DNA of 29,899 nt, from assembly GCA_900767815.1 (NCBI GenBank), contig CAAGAM010000166.1:1-29899 (forward strand), written 5' to 3'. How positions within the stretch are numbered: position 1 is the stretch's first letter; every line of letters starts with the position of its first letter. Source of the stretch: Clostridia bacterium. GTDB lineage: Bacteria; Bacillota; Clostridia; Christensenellales; Borkfalkiaceae. Positions 14,636 to 21,742 of the stretch are shown here, one piece after another. The notes under the pieces are model-generated. The model saw only the letters and a program-made list of their open reading frames with translations. It was not told where the DNA came from and did no database searches. Made by a program: the position numbers and the translations under genes.

Positions 14636-15868
14636 TTAAACTCTTGTCGTCGATTTTGCCTTGCAGACCACGTTTGTTTTCAACACCGTGGAGCGGATTA
14701 TATTGTCTTTCAGTTCGTCGTAGCGAGGATAGTGGAATCTGTAAAGAGTGTTTTTTATTCCGAATAAATCGCAGTCGGCAAGCTGAATTTTACGATAAAT
14801 TTTTTCAAGCGTTTCCGTAATTTTTTTTTCTGTCGCCCGCAAAATCTCGTCGGAAGCTTTGGCGGCGGGGAAGAGTTCCGAAACGGGCATGTCCGCGTTC
14901 GCGCTCACCACGCGGCATTGAAATTCAAGCGTGATTTCGTATACGGGTTTGCCGTTTTCGAATTTAAAGCCGTATTTCTTTTTTGTTTCGTCGATTTCAA
15001 CAAGCACGGGCGTTTTTTGCCCGTGGATTTCCGCCTCGTCTATTTTAAAAAACGTATCGATGGAGTTTTTATCTTTGAGGTTAAACAGCAGCGTTTCTTC
15101 GGGCGCGAGCATACCGACGGCTATGCCTTTCGAAAAAATAATCGCCGAAGACGCGTCGTAAATATTGCTTTTGCTTTCGGCGTTTTCTCCTTTGCTCGTG
15201 TTTCCGCCCTCTTTTTGCGAGCCGCTCCCGTTATTTCCGCCTTTGCTTGCGTTTTCGGCGTCGCCCGAAGGTATCGTTTTCACGTAAGGTAAAAAACCGC
15301 GTTGCGATTTCGAAAAATATCCGTCCGCAAAATTTTTTATGTTAACGTTGGCGATTCTGTCGAGTTTTGCGTAATCCTGTTCGAGGATTTTCTCCAGCGC
15401 GAACGACGAAACGGAGTCGAGCGGAGTGTCGGTTAAAAGCAAATCTTTAGCCGAGCCTTCGCATGCGCAGATTGCCGCCGAGTCGGGTAGTCTGTCTGTC
15501 CGTATAAAGTAATTCACGCTGTCCATAACGTTGCCTTTAAGCGCGTTTTCGCCGAGGATTACCATATTGCAAAAGGAGAACAGAGGATACCAACCGGTAT
15601 TTACGGCTATTTTATCTAATGCTTCGCCTATCGTTTGCCCTTTGGCGGAGATAACGGATTCGCTTTCGGACGCATTGTCCGCGGAAGCCTGAGGAATGGC
15701 GATTTGCGCCGAAATTTCGTATTCGGTATTTTCTTTGTTTTTATCCACGCCGAGCGCGACGATAATAGCCGTGTGTTCTATATCGATAAGCCCGAAATCG
15801 TGCGTGAAGAACAAAAGCATTGCAAAAGCAATGAGTATCGGTAAAAAATAAGTTCTCAGAAAGCGCAT
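14636..15868 (-). CDS. gerC: Ger(x)C-type spore germination protein (GerC subunit), no lipobox
   Basis: 410 residues, close to the usual GerAC length. After an N-terminal hydrophobic helix (residues about 8-24) the protein continues GLIDIEHTAIIVALGVDKNKE, the start of the Ger(x)C fold (WDxREINDLAIVxALGID in most members), and includes FSFCNMVILGENAL and a C-terminal domain ending YRKIQLADCDLFGI. The usual GerC lipobox Cys before this motif is missing here (FFTHDFGL instead of LxGCW), so it may be held by an uncleaved helix rather than a lipid. Residues about 205-235 are a Gly/Asn/Ser/Lys linker between the domains. AAGGAGAG precedes the ATG, which overlaps the gerB end by 13 nt. It is the third subunit of a nutrient germinant receptor. 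Confidence 0.88.
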   Translation of the reverse strand: MRFLRTYFLPILIAFAMLLFFTHDFGLIDIEHTAIIVALGVDKNKENTEYEISAQIAIPQASADNASESESVISAKGQTIGEALDKIAVNTGWYPLFSFCNMVILGENALKGNVMDSVNYFIRTDRLPDSAAICACEGSAKDLLLTDTPLDSVSSFALEKILEQDYAKLDRIANVNIKNFADGYFSKSQRGFLPYVKTIPSGDAENASKGGNNGSGSQKEGGNTSKGENAESKSNIYDASSAIIFSKGIAVGMLAPEETLLFNLKDKNSIDTFFKIDEAEIHGQKTPVLVEIDETKKKYGFKFENGKPVYEITLEFQCRVVSANADMPVSELFPAAKASDEILRATEKKITETLEKIYRKIQLADCDLFGIKNTLYRFHYPRYDELKDNIIRSTVLKTNVVCKAKSTTRV

Positions 15869-16992
15869 GATTTACTCTCCTTTTTCCTCTCCGCGATAAA
15901 CCCTCCGTCACGTCCACCGCCCGTCTTATCGACGGGTTTGAAAAACCATAGGGCAAGCGGCGCGAGGAGGAACGCGCACATAACGGGAATTAAATCTCTT
16001 TGAAAATAATCTCTTATAACGAAATAATAGTTCTCGGTGAAGAAGATAACAAGCGCTATCACGCCGTTCGAGATGAGGCACGGCGTTATTTTATGCCTGA
16101 ACGGAAATGTTTTTTCAAGACAGACCGACGCGAATAAAATCGGCAGCGTAACGCCGAATATGCACGACATTATTATCGAAAACACCGCTATATAGTCTAT
16201 TCTGCCGATATTTGATACGGAAACGCTGTATTTACCCATTTTTACGGGAGTAAAAAACTGCCTTTCAGTCAAAGTCCCGAATTCGCATTGAAGTATGAGC
16301 ATATATACAATCGCAACGAGGGCAAAAGCAAAATATCCGCCCGTAATTTTCAGCGTTTGTTTCTTTTCGGGTTTAAAATGCCCTAAGAGAAAGAGAAGAT
16401 AGGGGCTGTCGAAAAACCATATCGACGTTTTAACGCTTCCGTTCAAAATATTTATCGCCGGTACGTCTATTATCGGCAGAAGGTTCGAAAAATCGGCAAC
16501 CGACAAAGACAGCGCGGCGAGTATGATTATTCCGCTTGCCGAAAACCATATCGCAATGTCAGCGGCGCGCCCCGCTGCTCGGAATCCCTTGTACGAGAAA
16601 AATGCCGACAGAAGAAACACGGGCAGAAAAATCCATAACGCGGGCGTTGTTTCGTACATGGCTACTTCCACGAAGTTCCTGTGTTCTATAAGCGGCAGAT
16701 AGGCTTTAACCGTAAAGAAGAGATAAAACGCCGCCGCAAATATGATTTTCCCCGTTTTGCCGAGCGTGTTCTCCACAATTTCGAAAACGGTTGCCCCCTT
16801 GAATTTATTTGAGAGTCGGCAGATGAGAAGAATCGCCAGTCCGTCAATCGTGAAATTTATAAGCGCGGATATCCATAAATCTTCCGCGGCGTATTTCGCG
16901 GCGATTGCGGGTGCGGTTATAAGCTTCACGGGCAGAATAAACGCGCCGAATAAGAAACATATCTGCCTTACGTATATTTTGTCTTTGTCCAT
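15856..16992 (-). CDS. gerB: GerAB-family spore germination permease (GerB subunit)
   Basis: 378 residues with about ten hydrophobic segments across the whole length, the APC-type transporter fold of the GerAB/ArcD germination family. N-terminal KIYVRQICFLFGAFILP and the early PAIAAKYAAEDLWI region are typical, and the C-terminus is short and basic. In Bacillus this subunit binds the amino-acid or other germinant in the spore inner membrane. GGAGG on the coding strand (about 17002-16998) precedes the ATG, 35 nt after gerA ends, so the order is gerA-gerB-gerC in one leftward transcript. The germinant cannot be predicted. Confidence 0.9.
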   Translation of the reverse strand: MDKDKIYVRQICFLFGAFILPVKLITAPAIAAKYAAEDLWISALINFTIDGLAILLICRLSNKFKGATVFEIVENTLGKTGKIIFAAAFYLFFTVKAYLPLIEHRNFVEVAMYETTPALWIFLPVFLLSAFFSYKGFRAAGRAADIAIWFSASGIIILAALSLSVADFSNLLPIIDVPAINILNGSVKTSIWFFDSPYLLFLLGHFKPEKKQTLKITGGYFAFALVAIVYMLILQCEFGTLTERQFFTPVKMGKYSVSVSNIGRIDYIAVFSIIMSCIFGVTLPILFASVCLEKTFPFRHKITPCLISNGVIALVIFFTENYYFVIRDYFQRDLIPVMCAFLLAPLALWFFKPVDKTGGGRDGGFIAERKKESKSCAF

Positions 16993-17027
16993 TTTACCTC
17001 CGTAGTCGATTAAAACTTCATTTGCCG

Positions 17028-18476
17028 TTATTTTATTTTTTGTCTTGTTTTGTTTCCCGCGCCCAAAGCTTCGGGGCGTTTCACCATACCTATCACGTTG
17101 TTCATATATAAGCCGTCCTGAAAATCGTTTAAAAGTACGGGCGAATAAGGAGCGAGGTAGGGCGCGCCGTAGTTATCCGCGGAGCAGAGATATATTATCA
17201 GAAAAGCCGTAATGAGTATAAGTCCGTATCCGCCGAGAGAACCCGCCACGATAAGATAAATAAATCTTAAAACCGACGTCGTCTCGACGAGTTCGGGTAT
17301 CGCGTAAATGCTTATCCCCGAAAGAGCCATAATAAGTATGGCGGGCGTGGAAACAATCCCGGCGTTAACCGCGGTTTCGCCGAGGACGAGCGCGCCCACG
17401 ACGGCGAGAGCCATTCCGACGTATTTCGGCATTCGCACGCTTGTTTCGTTCAGAAGCTCGAAGATGAGCAGAACGAAAAACATTTCAAGGCTCGGCGAAA
17501 AGGGAATTTCTTTTATTCCGTTTACTATCGTGAGAAGAAAGTTCAGCGGAATGATCTGCAGGTGGAAAAGTTGCGCCGCAACGAATACCGACGGGAGAAG
17601 AATGGAAAAAATCATTGCGATAATCCTTAACGCTCTTACGAGATTCGCGCGGTATTGCGAGATATAATAGTCTTCCGCCGCTTGAAAATCCTCGATAAGA
17701 AGGTATGGGAGAGTAAGCGCGAAAGGCGAACCGTCAACGATAATTCCCGCTCTTCCTTCAAGCATTCTTTCAATTAAAACGTCGGGGCGTTCCGTTGAAC
17801 CTACTTGTTTGAAAAGCGAAGTTTTTCTCTCGTTTAAAAGCTTTGAAACGTATGAGCTGTCGGGGATTCCGTCTATATCGATTTCTTGGATTTTCTTGCG
17901 TATTTTATCGATTATTTCGGGTCTTGAAATGCCGTCGATATACATAAAAGCTATGGACGTTTTCGTATAACGCCCCTTTTCGAAAGTTTCCACTTTAAGG
18001 TCGGGAGATTTTAAATATCTTCGAACAAGGCTCAAATTCGATTTTATGCTTTCGGTAAATCCGTTTCGCGGACCTCTTACGGCAAGCCCCGTCGGAGGCT
18101 CCGAAATGGCGCGCACTTCAAACTTTTTTAAGTCCGCGCTTATCGCTTTGTTTTTGCCGTCGATAAAAATCATCGCGAAGCCCGAAAGAATGTCGTTCGT
18201 CGCGTCCGTAATTTTGCTTTCGGTTTTTACGTTGGCAAGCGTAATCGCTTTTGCGAGATGCGAAATATTCGTCTTCGCCGCCGACTTTTCGGAGCAGAGT
18301 TTTTTAAGCGGCGCAAGCACTTCTAAGCCTAAAAGTTCCTTATCCGTTATCGAATCGACGTAAACGCATAAAGCCGATGTCTTGCCGAGTTCGAAATCGA
18401 AAAAAACGATATCGTCGCTTCCGAGAATAGCTTTGAGGATCTTTTTATTATAATTGACGTCGGTGGAAATATTCAT
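17028..18476 (-). CDS. gerA: GerA-type spore germination protein (GerA subunit)
   Basis: 482 residues, the usual size. The N-terminal half is a soluble domain with the family's GPRNGFTESIKSNLSLVRRYLKSP-like block at about residues 136-158, and KSYVSKLLNE-like SSYVSKLLNERKTSLF at about 206-221. The C-terminal half has about five hydrophobic helices (FSILLPSVFVAAQLFHLQ, then EMFFVLLIFELLNETSVRMP). It is the channel-forming subunit of a Ger receptor and acts in the spore inner membrane during germination. AAAGGAC lies upstream of the ATG. Such operons are normally made in the forespore under sigma-G; the upstream region has a weak CATAATTA-like element on this strand, not convincing. It starts the gerABC operon and is divergent from the kinase gene. 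Confidence 0.92.
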   Translation of the reverse strand: MNISTDVNYNKKILKAILGSDDIVFFDFELGKTSALCVYVDSITDKELLGLEVLAPLKKLCSEKSAAKTNISHLAKAITLANVKTESKITDATNDILSGFAMIFIDGKNKAISADLKKFEVRAISEPPTGLAVRGPRNGFTESIKSNLSLVRRYLKSPDLKVETFEKGRYTKTSIAFMYIDGISRPEIIDKIRKKIQEIDIDGIPDSSYVSKLLNERKTSLFKQVGSTERPDVLIERMLEGRAGIIVDGSPFALTLPYLLIEDFQAAEDYYISQYRANLVRALRIIAMIFSILLPSVFVAAQLFHLQIIPLNFLLTIVNGIKEIPFSPSLEMFFVLLIFELLNETSVRMPKYVGMALAVVGALVLGETAVNAGIVSTPAILIMALSGISIYAIPELVETTSVLRFIYLIVAGSLGGYGLILITAFLIIYLCSADNYGAPYLAPYSPVLLNDFQDGLYMNNVIGMVKRPEALGAGNKTRQKIK

Positions 18477-18524
18477 ATACCGAGTATTGTCCTTTGTTCT
18501 GTAATTATGTATTATTTATAAAAT

Positions 18525-18548
18525 CGTTCGCTTTATTTTTTGCGAACG
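18525..18548. repeat. Inverted repeat between divergent gerA and kinase genes
   Basis: CGTTCGC (18525-18531) and GCGAACG (18542-18548) are perfect complements around TTTATTTTTT. The repeat lies about 10 bp upstream of the -35 of the rightward promoter and about 50 bp before the gerA start. It may be an operator or a terminator-like barrier between divergent transcripts. Confidence 0.5.
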
Positions 18549-18557
18549 TTTTTACCA

Positions 18558-18586
18558 TTGACAAACCCGCTTAATAGTGATATAAA
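18558..18586 (+). promoter_or_regulatory. Sigma-A promoter of the kinase gene
   Basis: TTGACA (18558-18563), a 17-bp spacer and TATAAA (18581-18586), 12-14 bp before the CGGAGGAG ribosome binding site. The 5' leader is very short. Confidence 0.88.
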
Positions 18587-18614
18587 GAAGAAGTAACAAA
18601 CGGAGGAGTAAAAT

Positions 18615-19703
18615 ATGGAATTCGCGGATATATTGTCAAACTTCAGAATAAACGGAAAATTCGTTTCGTGCGAACCTTACGGAAGCGGACTTATTAACAG
18701 AACTTACGTTGCGGTTTTCGATGAAAACGGAAAAAGAGTAAGATATATAGTGCAGAGAATAAACTCAAAACTTTTCACTAACGTAGACGGGCTTATGAAT
18801 AATATCAGGCTTGTCACCGAGTTTAACAGAGAGGAAATAAGAAAACGCGGCGGCAACCCCGACAGAGAAAGCCTTACGCTTGTTTATGCCGTAGACGGAA
18901 AGCCTTATTTCAAGGCGGCGGAAGACGAGTATTACAGAGTTTACGTATTCATAGAGGACGCGAAGGGGTACGACGTCGTAGAAAAGCCCGAGCATTTTTA
19001 CGAAAGCGCGGTTGCGTTCGGTAAGTTCGCGATGCTTCTCGACAGATTCGACAGTTCAAAACTCTTCGAGGTTCTGCCCGATTTCCACAACACGGTAAAG
19101 CGTTTCGCAAATTTCAAAAAATCGCTCGAAAAGGACGCGTTCGGCAGAGCAAAGGACGTCCGTCCGGAAATCGAGTTTGCTCTTAAACACGAGGGTATTA
19201 CAAATAAAATAGTCGACCTTCTCGCAAGCGGCGATATGCCGTCGAGAGTAACGCATAACGACACCAAGCTTAACAACGTGCTTATCGACACGCGTACCGA
19301 TAAAGCCGTTTGCGTAATCGACCTCGACACGATGATGCCCGGCAGTATTTGTTACGATTTCGGCGACTCGATAAGATTCGGTTGCAACCCCTGTCTCGAA
19401 GATACCCCCGAAACCGAGAAAGTTGTTTTCAATATGCCTTTGTTTGAAACGTATACGGAAGGATATTTAAGCGTATTCGGCAAAACGATAACGGACGTCG
19501 AGCGCGAGCTTCTTCCTATGGGCGCGATTCTGATGACGTACGAGTGCGGAATAAGATTTTTAACCGATTATCTGGACGGCGACGTTTATTTCCGTCACAC
19601 GCGCGAAAAGCAGAACGTAGACAGAACGAGAACTCAGTTCAAGCTTGTTTCCGATATGGAATCGAGAATAGACGAGATGCATAAAATAGTTGAAAAATAT
19701 TAA
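18615..19703 (+). CDS. NahK-like phosphotransferase, probable sugar 1-kinase (APH fold)
   Basis: 362 residues, near the 359 of Bifidobacterium N-acetylhexosamine 1-kinase. N-terminal GSGLINRTYVA (residues about 24-34) is the nucleotide-binding loop, HNDTKLNNVLID at about 215-226 holds the catalytic Asp of the aminoglycoside-phosphotransferase fold, and VIDLDTMMPGSICYDFGDSIR at about 234-254 carries the metal-binding Asp. The HNDTKLNN and IDLDTMMPG forms are characteristic of NahK-like enzymes, which phosphorylate N-acetyl-galactosamine or -glucosamine at C1 for the galacto-N-biose/Leloir-type pathway. No phosphorylase or epimerase gene is next to it, so the substrate is only suggested. CGGAGGAG precedes the ATG. 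A terminator separates it from the next gene, which has its own promoter. Confidence 0.8.
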   Translation: MEFADILSNFRINGKFVSCEPYGSGLINRTYVAVFDENGKRVRYIVQRINSKLFTNVDGLMNNIRLVTEFNREEIRKRGGNPDRESLTLVYAVDGKPYFKAAEDEYYRVYVFIEDAKGYDVVEKPEHFYESAVAFGKFAMLLDRFDSSKLFEVLPDFHNTVKRFANFKKSLEKDAFGRAKDVRPEIEFALKHEGITNKIVDLLASGDMPSRVTHNDTKLNNVLIDTRTDKAVCVIDLDTMMPGSICYDFGDSIRFGCNPCLEDTPETEKVVFNMPLFETYTEGYLSVFGKTITDVERELLPMGAILMTYECGIRFLTDYLDGDVYFRHTREKQNVDRTRTQFKLVSDMESRIDEMHKIVEKY

Positions 19704-19712
19704 CAATCACGG

Positions 19713-19741
19713 CGGGCGACTTTTTCTAGTTGTCCGTTTTT
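19713..19741 (+). terminator. Terminator after the kinase gene
   Basis: CGGGCGAC (19713-19720) pairs with GTTGTCCG (19729-19736), 8 bp with two G-U pairs, followed by TTTTT. Confidence 0.8.
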
Positions 19742-19793
19742 GTGATAAAAAATTAAAAATATCGTTTTTGAAGGTATATGTGCGAAAAAACGC

Positions 19794-19822
19794 TTGACCT
19801 TCGGACGAGTTCGGTGTAAAAA
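19794..19822 (+). promoter_or_regulatory. Candidate promoter of the DXS-like gene
   Basis: TTGACC (19794-19799), a 17-bp spacer, and TAAAAA (19817-19822) with TG immediately before it. The -35 is strong and the -10 is weak. Confidence 0.55.
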
Positions 19823-19864
19823 TAAAACGAACGATACGATTTGATTATGCGGAGGATAAAAGCA

Positions 19865-21625
19865 ATGTATGATATTTTAAATAAAATAAACGGTCCCGAA
19901 GACGTAAAAAAGCTCGATATGAAAGAGCTTGAAGCTCTTGCGGGAGACATAAGAGAAGCTCTTTTTAACAGACTTACCAAAATCGGCGGGCATTGCGGTC
20001 CCAATTTCGGAATAGTCGAAGCGGAAATCGCTATGCATTACGTTTTCGAATCGCCCGTGGATAAATTTGTTTTCGACGTTTCGCACCAGACCTATCCGCA
20101 TAAAATGCTTACGGGCAGAAAGGCGGGTTATATCGACGATACGAAATTCAGAGAAGATTCGGGTTATACCAATCCGGAAGAGAGCAAGCACGACCTTTTT
20201 AACGTCGGGCATACTTCCACGTCCGTGTCTCTTGCCACGGGTCTTGCAAAAGCGCGCGATCTGAAAGGCGAAAAATATAACGTCGTCGCGCTTATCGGCG
20301 ACGGATCGCTTTCGGGCGGCGAAGCCCTCGAAGGTTTGGACGTCGCGGGGTCGGAAATAAATTCCAACCTTATAATCATCGTCAACGACAATCAGCAGTC
20401 CATTTCCGAAACGCACGGCGGAATTTATAAAAACCTTAAAGAGTTACGGGATACCGACGGCAAATCGGAGAATAATCTTTTCAAGGCGATGGGGCTTGAT
20501 TACGTTTACGAAAAGAACGGCAACGATATAGCTTCCCTTATAGCCGTGTTTGAAAAGGTGAAAGATATCGATCATCCCATAGTTGTACATATAAACACGT
20601 TGAAAGGTAAAGGCTACGAGCTTGCCGTTAAAAATAAGGAAGCATGGCACTGGACGGTACCTTTCGACAGAAAAACGGGCGAAAAAAAGGTTGAGTCCGA
20701 AGGTGAGAGCTATCCCGCGATTGCTCGCGAATATATTCTCGCAAAAGCCGCAAAGGACAAGGATTTCGTCTTTATAACGCCTAACATGCCTATGTGCATC
20801 GGGCTTGCGCCTGCCGACAGAGAAATGCTCGGAAAGCAGTTTGTCGACGTCGGCATAGCGGAGGAGCAGGCGGTTGCAATGGCTTCGGGCATGGCAAAGG
20901 GCGGAGTTAAACCTCTTGTGGTAACAAACACCTCGTTCATCCAGCGCGCATACGACCAGGTTTCTCACGACGTCTGCATAAACGGCAATCACGTTACGAT
21001 TTTGCTTCATTGTTCGGCTTTCGATTCGCTTACGGACGTTACCCACCTCGGGATTTTCGGATTGCCGCTTTTCACTAATATTCCGAATTTAACGGTGCTT
21101 TCTCCCACGTCGAAAAAGGAATTTATCGGCATGCTCGATTGGGCTTTGGATATTCACGACGGGGCTTCCGTTGTTCTTATTCCGGGCGACGACGTTTCGG
21201 ACAGACCCGCCGTTAGCGGTTACGACGGAAAATCGGAATATAAAATCGAAAGAAAGGGCGAAAAAGTGGCGATAATCGCTCTCGGCGATTTCTTCGGTAA
21301 GGGCGAATCTCTTGCAGACGAAATTGAAAAACAGCTCGGTTTCAAGCCCACGCTTATCAATCCTCGTATTGCTTCTTTAACAGATAAAAACACTTTGGAT
21401 TGGCTTAAAAAAGACCACAAAGTCGTTATAACTTTGGAAGACGGGATTTTAAGCGGCGGTTTCGGCGAAAAAATCGCGTCTTATCTCGGCGATTCCGATT
21501 TAAAGGTTAAAAACTACGGTTTGGAGAAGAAATTTTACGACAGATTCAATCCGTCCGAACTTTTAAAATCTCTCGGCATCACAAACGAGCAGATTATTTC
21601 CGACATAAAGGAAATGCTTAAATAA
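19865..21625 (+). CDS. DXS-like transketolase-family enzyme with a non-canonical active site
   Basis: 586 residues, slightly shorter than 1-deoxy-D-xylulose-5-phosphate synthase (about 620). Order is as in DXS: thiamine-diphosphate domain (GGHCGPNFGIVEAEIAMHYV, DVSHQTYPHKMLTGR, then GDGSLSGGEALEGL and NDNQQSISETHGG for the diphosphate and metal), then a pyrimidine domain with DVGIAEEQAVAMASGMA and QRAYDQVSHDV, then the C-terminal domain. Several DXS positions differ: the DRAG-x-x-GADG-x-THQG block reads HCSAFDSLTDVTHLG, EQHA reads EEQA, and the phosphate-binding RYPRG Arg is replaced by VLIPGDD. It is therefore probably a DXS-like paralogue with another acceptor or donor. The start at 19865 follows GGAGGA (19851-19856). 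A diverged copy of its last 56 bases lies at 25045-25100. Confidence 0.72.
   Translation: MYDILNKINGPEDVKKLDMKELEALAGDIREALFNRLTKIGGHCGPNFGIVEAEIAMHYVFESPVDKFVFDVSHQTYPHKMLTGRKAGYIDDTKFREDSGYTNPEESKHDLFNVGHTSTSVSLATGLAKARDLKGEKYNVVALIGDGSLSGGEALEGLDVAGSEINSNLIIIVNDNQQSISETHGGIYKNLKELRDTDGKSENNLFKAMGLDYVYEKNGNDIASLIAVFEKVKDIDHPIVVHINTLKGKGYELAVKNKEAWHWTVPFDRKTGEKKVESEGESYPAIAREYILAKAAKDKDFVFITPNMPMCIGLAPADREMLGKQFVDVGIAEEQAVAMASGMAKGGVKPLVVTNTSFIQRAYDQVSHDVCINGNHVTILLHCSAFDSLTDVTHLGIFGLPLFTNIPNLTVLSPTSKKEFIGMLDWALDIHDGASVVLIPGDDVSDRPAVSGYDGKSEYKIERKGEKVAIIALGDFFGKGESLADEIEKQLGFKPTLINPRIASLTDKNTLDWLKKDHKVVITLEDGILSGGFGEKIASYLGDSDLKVKNYGLEKKFYDRFNPSELLKSLGITNEQIISDIKEMLK
21570..21625 (+). repeat. 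Direct repeat, left copy: 3' end of the DXS-like gene
   Basis: The last 56 bases of the DXS-like gene recur at 25045-25100 with 7 mismatches by hand count. The first 22 and last 13 bases are identical. This is one boundary of the AT-rich insert 21626-25044. Confidence 0.88.
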
Positions 21626-21657
21626 CAGATAACTTCAAGAACAATGAAACATATGAT

Positions 21658-21701
21658 AAAAAGCGGAGTCTCGCTAAAAATAGTGAAACTCCGCTTTTTT
21701 T
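21658..21701. terminator. Bidirectional terminator between the DXS-like gene and the subtilisin gene
   Basis: AAAAAGCGGAGT and ACTCCGCTTTTT flank an inner stem TCGCT-AAAAAT-AGTGA with one mismatch between. T-runs exist on both strands, serving the two convergent genes. Confidence 0.88.
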
Positions 21702-21742
21702 ATGGTCGTGATAGCAAATATGCTTTAATTTTGAAACGATTT

